From NCBI GenBank assembly GCA_018873245.2, contig JAEMBT020000009.1, positions 682,001 through 746,000 of the forward strand: a stretch of DNA of 64,000 nucleotides, read 5' to 3'. The notes beneath the pieces were generated by a model that did no database searches, had not been told where the DNA came from, and worked only from the letters and a program-made list of their open reading frames with translations. Origin of the DNA: Archegozetes longisetosus (taxonomy: Eukaryota > Arthropoda > Arachnida > Sarcoptiformes > Trhypochthoniidae). Made by a program: the position numbers and the translations under genes. Below, piece after piece: positions 49,501-62,209 of this stretch (position 1 is the stretch's first letter; every line of letters begins with the position of its first letter).

Positions 49501-52500
49501 TTTATTGTTGCAAACTTGGAAGGAGAGCGACATGTGTTGAGCACTAGTCTATCAGAAACTGTTGTATTTACCGATGTATACTGTATATAAGTTATATGTC
49601 CATAAACTTTACTTTATATATGAGCATCAAAACTCTGTTCAGCTTCTCATTATATCCGCGAAGCTTTACTACGTTTATACTTCGATCCTCTGTATTTTAG
49701 TTTAAGTTTGTTATGTTTGATCCTAAAGTTTTTTTTGTTGTTCAGTCATCATCACAATTTTCAGTATTTTAGCCAATTTTTCGAATACTTTCGACTCAAA
49801 TCACTTTAGTTGTTTCGATTTGGGGATTAATAAGAACAAGTCAAATATGTTTTTCTTAATATGTCTAAATTAATTTTTGCTCATCCATCAATTATTAATG
49901 AACGGAATGAGAAAATGCTTATATTATTGAAACTTTCAGGTCAATGAGAAAGGCGTTCTATTATTTGTGTCCGTACGTATTTGGACTAATTTCTCGCTAA
50001 ATTTAATACTAATATAAATTGAATCATCTTTTCAATATCTATGAACAAACCAATTTTGTATTTGTTTGAGCAAACCTTTTGTCGTGTTTGAGTTATGTCC
50101 AGTTTTTGATATTAAAATTAGAGTTGCATAATCAATTTTACTAAATCAATAAAACATTTTGGATACTAAAGCGTTTGTTCACTCATAATGTTAGCGATCA
50201 CACTCAGTTACAGTTTAATTAATATTCTAAGCCTCAAGTGTTGAAGTATTTTTGTAGAGATAAACAACAGAGAATAATCTCCATCAAAAACGTTTCAATT
50301 CTATCAATTAATTTGAGTTTGAAGTTGAAGAATAAGTCATGAAGACCGAAATAAAAAAAATTTTCTTCACAAACGTAACTTTCAGTGCTAATAAAGTCAA
50401 TACAAACCAGTCTCTAAATTGTTGATTTTGTCTTGATTTGCGAACTAATAAAGCTGAAATGGTTAAGTGATCTGACAACGGGTTGGAATTTTCAACATTT
50501 TGTTACAATTGTTTCAGATGAAACTTCAGTGCAATCAACGAGTTAATCGATTGATATTTTGACCTGCCTAACAGATTCTTATTAAAAGTCTAGACGTGGT
50601 TATCTCTATTTATATCAACTAATAATATGTTGGGATTGAAAGGAACCTCACACGATTATCCGCAACAGATATTGAGAAGTAGTATTGGGCAATAGCATTG
50701 TATTATATGACGCTTAGTATAATACCTGTATTAGTAGTATTTCCTATTCATTTCATTCTAACTTGTCTGCAACTATCATAGGATAATAAGTCAATGTTCT
50801 CAGTTCATTTTTGTTTTTCTTTTATACTTCGATTTTGTTATAAATTATAAGATATGCTATTTTTAGAATGTGATCGTCACAAAATAATGTTATCTGAGCT
50901 ATATGAAATAAATGAAACAATAGTGTATGTTACTCAAAAATTCTCAGATATTCTAGAAATTACTTATCTGTAGAAATTTCTGTCTATAAATCAGGTAATG
51001 CTCAAAAATGATGTGATTTAACTGCCAAATTGTTAGATGGAAGAAAACACCACGTAGAAATGCATTCTAAGAAATAGTGTCCTTCCAGCAACAATGAGGT
51101 ATTCCAAGAAGTTAGTTTTAAACTACAACCAACTTAAAAGTTATCTCCAGTTGGTTCAAATTTTCATTAACTTTGAGCATTTAAAATCGAATTCAATTTT
51201 CCGTGGCTTTTCTACTTTTAAAGGAAAAAGGTAAAAATTTTTGACTGTAACACATCAGTCGATGTGTTCAAAGTATTAGTTTCATGTCTCCCGAGATGTG
51301 TCGAGTTCTTACTTTCTCTAATCGTTTTGCGGATGACCTACATTTTGCCATCAATTTTCTATTGTGTTGGACACTTTTAAGTGTTTCCTTATAACGTTTA
51401 AATTCGATGCATCACTTAGATTGGAGCAATCTAAAGGGTTACAAGTGCCTAAACTTTTGCCAGCTTTTAGTTCAATTCAAATTTAACCTTATTTTCCAGT
51501 TGATTGAAGAGATCACTTTGAAAAAGTTTGCTTCAACTTGAACTTTTCTGACAAAAGCATTACTAGATTTTTGAGAAAACTTGAGAAAACTAAATACTCG
51601 GAGTTAGTGAAAATCCGTACGAATTCGATTTAAATCTGTAAGATATTTTTAGTTTGGAATTGCATGTCTAGCTTTGCTGGATATCTCATAGTTGCCGGAG
51701 GCGCACAATTTTTTAGAGTAAATTTATACTTATTCTAATGCACATTAAACTCAACCAATAAATTGGCAGAAACTTCCCACACATGTCATAAAATTGATAC
51801 TAAGTATACCAGCGAACAGTAGAACTTGAGTTTTCTACTAAAAGGTACCAGATATTAATAAGGTATTATAGATCAAATTGATCCATAACAAAACTCCTTG
51901 CTAACACGTGTATCCCTTCAAGAAATATGTGATCAAAAATATTCTGATTTCCCTGTTTATTTGTTTTAACATGCATATTAAATATTTTAATAAAATCATT
52001 TTTGAGCTACAAATTCCAACATTCATCTACACTTGTAATAAGTTATATTTACTAAGACAGTTTAATTCAAAACCATGTTTAATGTTTTATGCATTGTTAA
52101 TCAATGAAATTAATGAATCCATTAGATATCATGGTAATAGTAATTATTGAAAAATTACCCAAACAAAGATGTTGCAAAAAAACTGCATTTGATTAAAATA
52201 AGATTATTACAATACCTATACAATTGCAATAACAATCATTTCCGCTTATTGTAAGATAAATTTCTGTAAGATCTTGATACTTTCAGTTTTATTTAAGAAC
52301 AATAATGCTTATACACAAAGTCCTTCTTATTATACACCGCATTATTAGCTACTTCAATCTTTCTGATTGGTCGTGTTCCTTCAATTAAAAGTACAAGTAA
52401 GCTTTTATAATGGGAGTAAAGCCCATAATAAAAGACAAACACACGTGCAGCAGTCAACATTATAATTACCGCTATTTATAAAGTTTGCTATTTCAAAGCT

Positions 52501-55500
52501 TTTATTGGATCTTTTATATGCGGCAGATTATAAGAAAGGCTCTTTAGTTTTCAATAGTTATTAATTTAATGAAATTGGGATAAACTCTAATAAAATTGAC
52601 GAATATTTTCTAATTTCACTAAAAGTTGCTAATATTTTAACGACTCATTAATTAAAAATTAATATTCAATTATGAGTTTTCAATCTGAATTTCCATATTA
52701 TTAGAGCTATCGCTTTAATAAAATTATATGAAGAGTTGGTGTATTACCGAAAAGATTTACCTCCGCATACTAGCAACCGAATTAGCAGTCAATCTCTCTA
52801 TACATTAAGTATTAATCTTTTTAATGGCATATTATACTTCTGAAGATCCGGATAACACTTAAGCTCTGTTGCTTGTAAGTATATTTATACTAGCACGTAA
52901 GTCTCATTCTAAGCTTTTCTTTTAACCCAATTCATTAAGCACTGAAATAGCTTTAACTAAAAAAGTATCAGATCGATTCGAAAGCTTACGTCTCACTTTA
53001 AAATGTATAAAAGAATGGAAAATTTTCATGACATTAAGCGTTTAATGGAAGTTCAGTTAGTTACTTTTTAGAAATCAAATTTCAAGATTTTCTGCGGACT
53101 CGCTACTTATTGCAAACAAAAAGCATGTCTTTTAAAATGCATGTTCTGTGAAAGTGCTGCCATTGCAGGTATCAGATCTAATTCATAAAGCGTTATCTGA
53201 AGCTTGCGCTCCAATAATTATGCGGTAGACTCCAAAGAGTAGACAAACTTTAAGATTTATTCTACAGAGCATTATTTGTTAGTAGTCGATTTGGCAAGTC
53301 AGTTTAGCAGAATACCGTCTTAATCAATCAATTTAGCCCAAAATAAAAAATGCTCTGTTTTCCTATTCTCAGTTTAGATTTTAGAAAAGCCTCTTTATTT
53401 TTCAAGGTCATCATAAAGAACTCGAGTTTTGAAATAATAAGTTTTGAGTACACACTTGATCTTGCAAATCAAGTATTTCATTATGGATATAATAAATTCT
53501 AAAAGTTTATCAAACAATCATATACTGTAAATAGAAATTGTTGAGCCAAATTAGTAAATATAAAAACAAAAATTTTTATTAAATCATCCTAAAAGTATAA
53601 GTAAATATTTTTCATAACTCTACTAATATGTTAAAAGTCACATTTTTCAAATAGCTTAGCTAAGCTTATATGTTTATGGAAATTAATCTACAGAGTCTAT
53701 ATAGTACTTAGTCACATTCTTTTGTCTTATTTTCTGTTGACTATTGATGCTTAGGCTTGTATCTAAATCTGTTGATTAATATTAAATTTTAAATTTTACT
53801 TTGGTAAATAAGAATCAACGAGTAAATCCTGGAGTTTAGAGATAGGAGAATCAGCTGTAAAATTGATTTTGACTTGTTCTGACTAAATTGACCACTTAAA
53901 ATCTCATTCCGCTCAACTGACTTCTGCCAAACTGACATCAAACCGTTAGCTTTAAAGCCATATTTCATTTATAATCCACCTTTAGTTTGAGAGAAGATCG
54001 AGGCTCATTTTACTGCTAACTTGCTGTGTTAGTCATTTTCTATAAATTATTTTCCACTTATGAAGCATTTTCTATTAATTTTAGAGCATGTTTTGCTAAA
54101 TTTTCAAAGTATTAAAATTCTTGATTTTAACTAAACTTTTGTTTAAAAAAATATATTATATAATATAATACATTCCATTAATAATCATAAACCCCTTAAA
54201 TGATGATTGTGCTATTTAACCGAAAATGATAAAACATCATTTTTGCATTACTATAAACCATTACTAATGAACAAACTAGATCTTACTTTAAATTCAATCA
54301 CAATCTGGATTACGGTTGCCCAGTAAATGGGTTATTCAAATTTTAAATAATTTGTACTAAACAGAAAAAACTTGATATCATTTTAAGGAACGATAGATAT
54401 ATCAAAAGAAAAAAAACAAATCTGAATAAAACTTTTGATAACGAACAAGACCTTTCTTATTTTCACGTTTTCTCCAAGAATTGCAAAATAAGAGGAACTA
54501 AATCTCTCGCTGTCTACTCAACTGAAATAATAAGTGAATGACTTTCTGTCTTCTATTAAATAAGCAAGTGATCATGAGCAGAGATCAATGATTTGATTGT
54601 TTCAACACTTATGAATAGAATTATTGTTTTATAAGATAACCCTATTTTTTCTAGTAGTCAGAAACAGTATTTCAACAAATTTTCACTAATCATCAAATAA
54701 CAACCAAAATGAGCCCGTATCTATGTCCCAATCAATTCTATTTTTTCACAAATATTCTCCCACAAATACCGATCTTGTCTTAAAAATAATAAACCTTCTC
54801 GAATTAAGCTTTATTTTACTTGGATTTTAATCTTTTAGAAATTTAAATTTCAGAATAAAACTGAAAAAATTTGATCAAAACTTTGAAATTGAAAATTTGG
54901 TTTATTAGATGCATATATTTATGTACCTTAGATTAATGTTCTTGATTGAAAAAATGCTTCTTTCCAATGTGACCATTTTTTAAATTCTTTTATTTTTATT
55001 TACGTGCTCATGTTTATTAAGGATTTTAAACTTTTAGATGCTATGAATGGAATTTCAAACATTGAATATTCATACTCTTTGAATAAAACTTTTCCAAACT
55101 TAATTTTAAAGTTGTATTTTAGGTTGTATAATCTTACCTATTTTTGCTAGTCTCAAGTCTTAAGATGTAGCGTCTCTGATTATTAGTTGAATAGTTAAGA
55201 AGACAGCCCGTAATAACTCTCTCGTCTGATAGTAATGAATAGTATTTTTGACTTAAGAAACATGTGAGTGAAAGGTTCATGAAACGTGTGCCCAGTAATG
55301 CGCATGTTTTTCAATTAATTATTGCTCAATTGTTGATGACATAGACAATGTTAGTCATTAATTAAATACAAAATTCGCTATAAACTTCATACTGAAAACA
55401 ATTTTTTTGTGACTCACAACTCATTCACAAAGCATTGAATGATTGACGCACTCTGTGGATAAAGTGTGAAATTACATAGGAAAATCTTTTCAATTTAATT

Positions 55501-58326
55501 GAAAGCTACAACGATTTTTGCATCTAATTAGTACCTAGATATGTCAAATTGTCCATGTCATCAAAAATTGAGTAATAATTAATTGAAAAATATGCGCATT
55601 ACCAGACGCACGTTCGAACATATAAATCAATAAAACCTAATAAAAACCTAATAGAGTGACAATTTCTGGGAGAGAGTCTATTAAATCCTTTGAGTCATCA
55701 TAAACAATGAATGACAAAAAAATTGAAGGTTACCCACCCAGTTAGTCATACGATATACCTATCTCTTCATAGAAATCTTATACTTAGATTAGAATTTGAA
55801 AGACGTAGTAAGAATCTTATTTAAGAGGATCTGTAATCATAAACAATACTGACAATATTGTATCAAATAAATAGAGTTCTCAAGTTCAGTAAATAACAGT
55901 AAACCAATCGATAAATTGATCTCATTTCACATTTGATTTAAAACTCGGTAATTCAACATCAAATTTGAAATCAGAAAATCATACCTAAGCAAATATAAGA
56001 ATCAAAATTGTGGAGAAAACGCTCAACACCTAACTTATAATTTGTTCAACCAAATCAATTTTCATGATAAAAAGTTTGAGTAGAAGGATCGCTTTTCTGG
56101 AATTCTTGCTTTGTTTTGATTATTGAGAAGATTAAATCAAATTGTGAGTGTTTTCTGTTCACACTATTGTTTTAAAAATGATATAAAAATTGAGATTTGG
56201 TTGGATAATATCAAAAAAGTCTTATATGAAATTCGGTCCCTACATTATCAATTGGTTAGAGAAAGTATCTCTAGTTTCTATATTTGAAGATTAATGTTTA
56301 CAAATAGAGTACTAATAAGTTCTTTTATAGCGATATACTTTCCGAATATAAATTAGTTTGTTTTCATAATGTTACGTAATAAGGACAAAATTTAATATCT
56401 GATGGTGTTTATAAATATGTTACTTCTCGTGCAATCGCATCGACTTGGAATCAAATTATGTAATGTTGAATCAAATTATATGTGAATTATGTAATAATAC
56501 TGAGTCGAATATTTGCCGTCAACTAAATTTGTCTTGTAGAGCCTTCTTAGTTGCACGAACAAAAGCTTACAAACCATAAATTCTAATTTTAAAATCAAGT
56601 TATCCAAGTTGAAGCTAAAACTTTTATATCAGATCATGTTATGCTGGACTTGAAAATATTAAAATCTCATTAAAGAATAATATATTTCTTTAGGTAATAA
56701 AAAGACAATCAAAGTGTTCATTAAGTTAATAAGCAGTTCATGAGAGACATTCATTAATATTTACAAAATTAACATATTTCCAAAAATATCTATCTATGAG
56801 CTCTTATCACACGTCAATTAATTCATTAAAAATGTGCAAAAGACATTAATTTGACGACTACAGTGTCCTTTAGTAGGGCAGCATTCAAATTGAATTATCC
56901 CTCATTTCGACATCAGGTCTCTATTTGGATATACTTTAATTTATTAGTTTACTAGCGCTAGGGATAAGAAAAATGTCAGACACACACGCTCTTAAAACCA
57001 ACATTTCAGCACAATCTCGTCAAATAAGATTATCATTTCATGTATACTTATTGTAAACAATAGGAAAATGTCTTCTATTACGTATTAGTCATTCATACAT
57101 TTCTCCTGTAACAACTTTCACAGTACTTCAAGTTTATTCAAAATTACTCAAAGCGAAGCTGTAATCGATTTGAGAGATATTTTTTTCAATCTGTGACACT
57201 TGTATATAGATTGCCATCAATCATGTCATAAATGACGAGATTTCGTAAAAGTCTTATTATATAACACCAAAATATAAATCAATTTTGAATCCGATCCATG
57301 TTATGAGAATGTAGTGCCCACAGCCGTAAGAATATATATTTTATTAGATGGTAGATCAAAAAAAGTTTTGACTTTTCTTTCTATTTCGAAAATACCTGAA
57401 ATTAAGAATGTGAACATTAAAAAACTCTTCTTTCGACTCAATAAACTAGTAAACATCTTTTTATTGTTGAGCTTAATATTAATAACCTTAAAGTTGAGTA
57501 ATTTATTAAAGTGGTAAAAGTTCTGACGTGAACAAAGTTATATAAAGATATCTCATTGAAAATAAGAAAGAGTATAATAATAGTAGAATTTCAATGCATA
57601 AAACATGAATCCATACTTGAGATAAAAGTAGCAATTTTTCAAGAGTTGTAAACAATGATTTCTAAGAATATATATAATTTGTAAAGATTTATGTATCAAT
57701 AATTTTCAATATGAATGAGAAGCATATATTTTCTGATAGGAGTTGAATACTGTATGATTTATGTAAAATGTATTTATTTGCTGACAGTATGAGCTTGAAA
57801 ACATTTCTTATCACATGTTAGGAAAAGTTATGAGTTCGAGCAACGGTTCAAGAAACCTAGTGAAAATCATCTTTTCCTTCTCTAGGGATGTAACGTGAAT
57901 TTCCCTTAGAATTAATGAACTTCTTAAATACTGATTCTTTTACTTAGAAACATGAAAACTTATATCAGTTTTTTCTGTTTCTGGCGTTTTTGAGCCTAAA
58001 CAAAAATAAGGGACTGAACGAAATCCTTACAACGGATTATATTATCGATCACAAACGATACACAACAAGACTCTTAATGACATGAACTATTTTTAGATTT
58101 TTCTCAAAGTTTATTATCAATGATTAGTGAAGAGCATAAGCTAGCTGTGAACTGAGTTGGGCTTGAAGCTCAATTTTAGTTACCTTTGAGCTTATAAGCT
58201 CGAGCTTCAAGGTCAGGCTATGATGAAGAAGCTCAGCTCAAGCTCAAACTCAAGCTCAAGTTGTTGAGCTTCAAACTCAACTCATTTAAAGCTGATTTAT
58301 TTAATAGAGCAAAAACAGTACTAACT
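31527..58326. other. About 27 kb gene desert
   Basis: AT-rich DNA in which no coding exon with a recognisable protein signature was seen on either strand. The longest frames (62-80 codons) match chance expectation. Isolated items only: a T-arm-like GGTTCGATCC near 37,500 and a TACAGTCGACTAATTC word at about 34,539 recalling pogo/Tigger ends. Long introns of an unseen gene cannot be excluded. Confidence 0.5.
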
Positions 58327-58335
58327 GTTTCATGG

Positions 58336-59091
58336 TATGGATGCACATTTGCTAAAAATCTGAGCTTTAAGCTCGAGCTTAAAGTTCAGCAGCTCGGAAC
58401 TCGCCTGAACTGAGCTGCGCTTCTGAGTTTACAAAAATTATCGAACAATACAGATCTCAATTCCGATATGAATTTATTTTAAATATCATAGAAATTATTA
58501 TATACTAATTTGACTCATTTAATCAAATAAATTATAAAAAGTATTCAAACACATCAAACATTGCAATGAAATATCAGATAATCTGCTTCTTTTCTTTATA
58601 ACAATATCTCCGGCTTTCGAGAATATCTGTTCACTCGGAACACCTGTGGTGGGTGTACAGAGTGTCAATAGCTAATTTTGAAAGAATTGAATATTTATTT
58701 TTATACATTTTGAAAATTTCAGAATTTTGAAAACAACTGCAGCTCAGCTCAGACGAGTTTCGAGCTGCTGATCTTTAAGCTCGAATATTCTAACAAATGC
58801 ATATTCATATTTATGATTCATAAACGTATCAAATTTTCTCTACCTAATGTTAATTGTAAATTGACACTACGTTTGTATTCTAAACTTTGGATAAAACGAA
58901 ATACTTTCTGGAGCTTAAACAGACGACGAGCTGAACCTGAAGCTTTAAATGCGAGCTTTGAGCTTGAGCTTGAGCTTGAGTTGCGCTTCTGTTCTATATA
59001 TTGAGCCTGAAGCTCGAGCTTAAAGCTCACAAAAGTTCAAAATTGAACTTGAAGCGTAGCGCAGCTCAAAGCTAGCTTATGTGCATCTATA
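58336..59091 (-). mobile_element. hAT transposon remnant, 756 bp, with 9 bp target duplication
   Basis: The terminal inverted repeats are TATGGATGCACAT (left) and TATAGATGCACAT (right, read inward), one mismatch in 13. GTTTCATGG flanks both sides exactly (58327-58335 and 59092-59100); hAT elements normally duplicate 8 bp, and TTTCATGG would fit. Dense AGCTC/GAGCTT words sit inside each end, as expected of transposase-binding subterminal repeats. The interior retains only the transposase C-terminus on the minus strand, so it is an internally deleted, non-autonomous copy. Related fragments lie at 24,093 and 59,555. Confidence 0.9.
58519..58671 (-). pseudogene. hAT transposase C-terminal (hATC dimerisation) fragment
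   Basis: A 50-codon open frame reads LTLCTPTTGVPSEQIFSKAG, then DIVIKKRSRLS and a Leu-rich tail ending LFD before TAA. The core T-P-x-T-x-V-P-S-E-x-x-F-S-x-A-G-x-I-V-x-x-K-R-x-x-L-S is the hallmark of the hAT family dimerisation region, which normally closes a protein of 500-700 residues. A TAG lies just upstream in frame, and the catalytic and BED-finger parts are gone, so it encodes no functional transposase. Confidence 0.88.
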
Positions 59092-59554
59092 GTTTCATGG
59101 TAATGAATATTGAACTGCTTCTCATATGTTAGCAAAATAGACATTAAATTATATCTATCGAATTCAATGATGAGATACATTTGTGATTGTCATTGTTTTC
59201 AAAATAAATTCCACTTTAAACTGAAATTTAATGCAATAACTATTTAAAGAGAGAATTAGCGATGCCTTAGGCCTTAAAAATAATGTTATTTCTATTCATT
59301 GATTAAATCTCTTTATATTCTCAAATAACTTTTGAAAATTATTCAAAATAAGAGAAAATTGTTGTTTGAAACTGTTATCAAGACGATTTGACAAGAAGGT
59401 GAAATACAGCCAGAAGACTCACAGTTATTGCTAAATGTCACCGATGTCGAACTTTATGGTCAAAATTAATGAATTTTTGCACAAATACTTCATTATAACT
59501 TAAGATAAATACTTGTTATAGAGATCATTACTCATTATTTAAAATTTTTAATAT

Positions 59555-59653
59555 AAGCTCAGCAGTGCAGCTCGAAGTTTGGGCCCGAGCTTCTAAGTAC
59601 AAGCGCAGCTCAAAGCTCAACAATTTTGAGCTGCGCTTATAGAAGCTCAAGAT
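59555..59653. repeat. AGCTC-rich fragment of the same hAT family
   Basis: Contains AAGCTCAGCAGTGCAGCTCG, CCGAGCTTC and AGAAGCTCAAG. A perfect 14 bp inverted repeat (AAGCGCAGCTCAAA at 59601-59614 against 59625-59638) is present. The vocabulary is that of the subterminal parts of the 58,336-59,091 element, 460 bp away. No terminal repeat is visible, so it is a solo remnant. Confidence 0.6.
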
Positions 59654-61695
59654 TCTAGGCCAATGCTCTTCACTATTTATCAAAATGATTTTCGACGTGC
59701 TTTCAAGTTTTTCATCAAAATAACAGAATTTGTTATCAAGACTTAGAACATTGAACTTCAATTTTCATATTTTTTAGAGTTTAATTACAAACGAGCGCCT
59801 ATTCATTCATAAAAGAGTCACTCATTAAGATGATTACGTTTAGAATTTGAAACATTAAAGATTATTTTAGAGGGTGTATATAATTTTAAAACGCGTGGGT
59901 CTCAACTCAAATCAAAGATAATATGAGTGTCAATACTCTCATGTTATTGGGTCTAATTCAATAGCAAACCACCTAATCTAAACGTAAAGAGAAGTTTTGT
60001 TCAAACTTCTTGAAAATAAGATTCGCGAGTTATAAATACATTAAAATTACAGGGCTTTGCTCGGTTTAGTCTCTGCCTATTATTTGACAAAGTTTCAAAA
60101 CACTATTTGCACGATATATAATTTTATTTGAGAGGACATCAAGTTTTTGTACATCAATATTTTCGAAGTATTTATAAGAGTTAGTCTGCACAACTATTTT
60201 TTAAATCTAACACTTCAACAAGTATTCGAGAAGTGAATAGTGAGGTACTCTTCAGGACTGTATAGTCCGAGAAAGTTGTTTATGTTCCAATTGGTAATTT
60301 GAAGAAATGTATCCTGGCCACTAACTGACCAGCAAATAATTGATAACGCATTACTACCCTATCTTCAACTGCTTAACTTTCTGTTTCTATAAAGCTTCCA
60401 TAGAAATTTAGACCAAATAAGAGAGGCCATAAATATTAATGACTAAATCATTGCGTATAATTATTTTTGACTTAAAATGTAAAGAGTTGGAAATGGTTGA
60501 AGAGGCAAAAATGACTAAAAACAAGGTTTTACTTATTTTTGAATTTTTTCACTACTAAGTCTAGTAAATGTAAATGTATGAGTAGATATTCTATCTAGCA
60601 ACTTTGCTCAACCATTTATTACTTCACTTTATTTAGTAGACTTTTTCGACATTTTAAACGACTCTTTTGGTCGAATATTATCAATTTGTTTTATCGACTT
60701 TTCTCAATGCTTCATTAATGACCAACTGAACAATTGAGTCTATTTTTATTGATGGAAATTTGTCCACCTACTAAAAAATCCAAATATGAATCAACTGTTA
60801 GACCAAATAGCAATATTAGTTTTTGTTGTCACAATGTTTATATTATCATCACATAAACAGAATAGTTGAAAAAATAGTCTAATATAATTGCAAAATTAAT
60901 TCTAGTATTCAATTTATTGTCAAAAATTCACTTTTAATACACAATTCATATTATAATAAGAAACTGTGAAGCAAAGTTTGAAAAAATCAGTAAAAGCCTT
61001 AATACAACTCGAAGAAGACTTATTTACAGTTATATTAATAAACTATTTTTAGCTAAAGCTCTTTTGGCGTTAATTTACGTCAAAAGAACTCTTAAAGCGC
61101 TTTTTCAAAGTTAAATCTAAAACTCACGATAAAAATACTAAAGTATGCTAATTAATGAAGAAAAACGAAATAAACATTTTAGAGGAAACTTTATAATTTA
61201 ATGAATTTACAGAAAGAAAAAATGTCACATATCCAAAGTTATGATTTGTGAATTGCATCAACTCAACAAGAAAGAATTGATCACAACTAAAAGTTAGATT
61301 CATTAGTACTATAAATTATTAGTAACAAATTCTTAAAAGTTACTAAAATAGACCTAAACTTTAAATAATTTAAATGATTTGTCCATTTATTCTATGATTT
61401 ATAAATTTAGAAATTTGTTAAACTATTCGATCATCGATTGAGCGCATAAAAATTCCTGACTTAAAATATGCATCAAATTGAAATTACAGATTATTCAAAG
61501 CATTATTGAATGTTGACTGAGCCTATAAAACTAATAAAAAACTGAAGCATCATTTTTTCCATTTTTATATTAAAAATTACGAAATATATATCAAAAGATT
61601 TTTACAATTTTTTATCTCAGATACTTAAAAATTGTTCTCAAAAAATACTTATGAGATAAATTGCCTCTCTGTGACCACAATGCAATTCCTAATAT
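59654..61695. other. Gene-poor AT-rich DNA
   Basis: No gene or element recognised. The minus-strand frame at 59,528-59,761 overlaps the AGCTC-rich repeat and is spurious. Confidence 0.5.
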
Positions 61696-62209
61696 ACAAC
61701 ACTTGTGATAAGAGCGTGAGTTTACACTCAATAGTCAGTTCCGGTAAGACTTCAATTTTGTTAATCTCTTAGTATCACATTTAGAATTGCCAGAAAACTA
61801 ATTAGCGATCTAAACCTAATAAGTAATACTTAAAACGACTAAAAATAAGTCAGTAATTTCCAATTGAATGGAAAATATGTTTTTGTTTTAATAATATTGT
61901 GAGATCACTTAAATCACGGCTTTAGCTCACATCCAATTACATAATAGTTGAATACGTTTACGCAATATTTGTCATTAGCTTATATTGTTTTCTAAAGATT
62001 TGATTCTCAATATTATTAAAAACATGTTTTCGATTCAGTAGAAAATCACTGACTTTGTATTTAGCCATTTTAAGCATAATTTATAAGTGGTTTAGATCAC
62101 TAAGTAGTTTTCTGGAGATTCAAAGTGTGAAACTAAAAGATTAGCAAAGTTGATGTCTTACCGGAACTGACTATTCAGTGTAAACTCACGCTCTTATCAC
62201 AAGTGTCGT
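61696..62209. mobile_element. Foldback element with inverted arms over 200 bp
   Basis: The left arm starting ACACTTGTGATAAGAGCG (61,699) and the reverse complement of the right arm ending at 62,206 agree at all but a few of the first 58 positions. They keep aligning, with increasing mismatches and small gaps, through TCCAGAAAACT, GATCTAAACC, AAGTCAGT and AACATGTTTTT-type blocks to about 61,915 and 61,985. Only about 70 bp separates the arms, so the whole unit would fold into one long hairpin. There is no coding capacity. A clear target duplication was not found; CTAATA occurs at 61,689-61,694 and 62,219-62,224. It could belong to a long-TIR MITE family; superfamily unknown. Confidence 0.8.

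Noticed and set aside
49445-49620. TATA-rich stretch considered as a promoter or microsatellite
   Set aside because: Irregular AT words without a repeat unit and no gene nearby.
58813-59030. Overlapping frames on both strands with Glu-Leu or Ser runs
   Set aside because: Translations of the GAGCTT subterminal repeats of the hAT element, not proteins.
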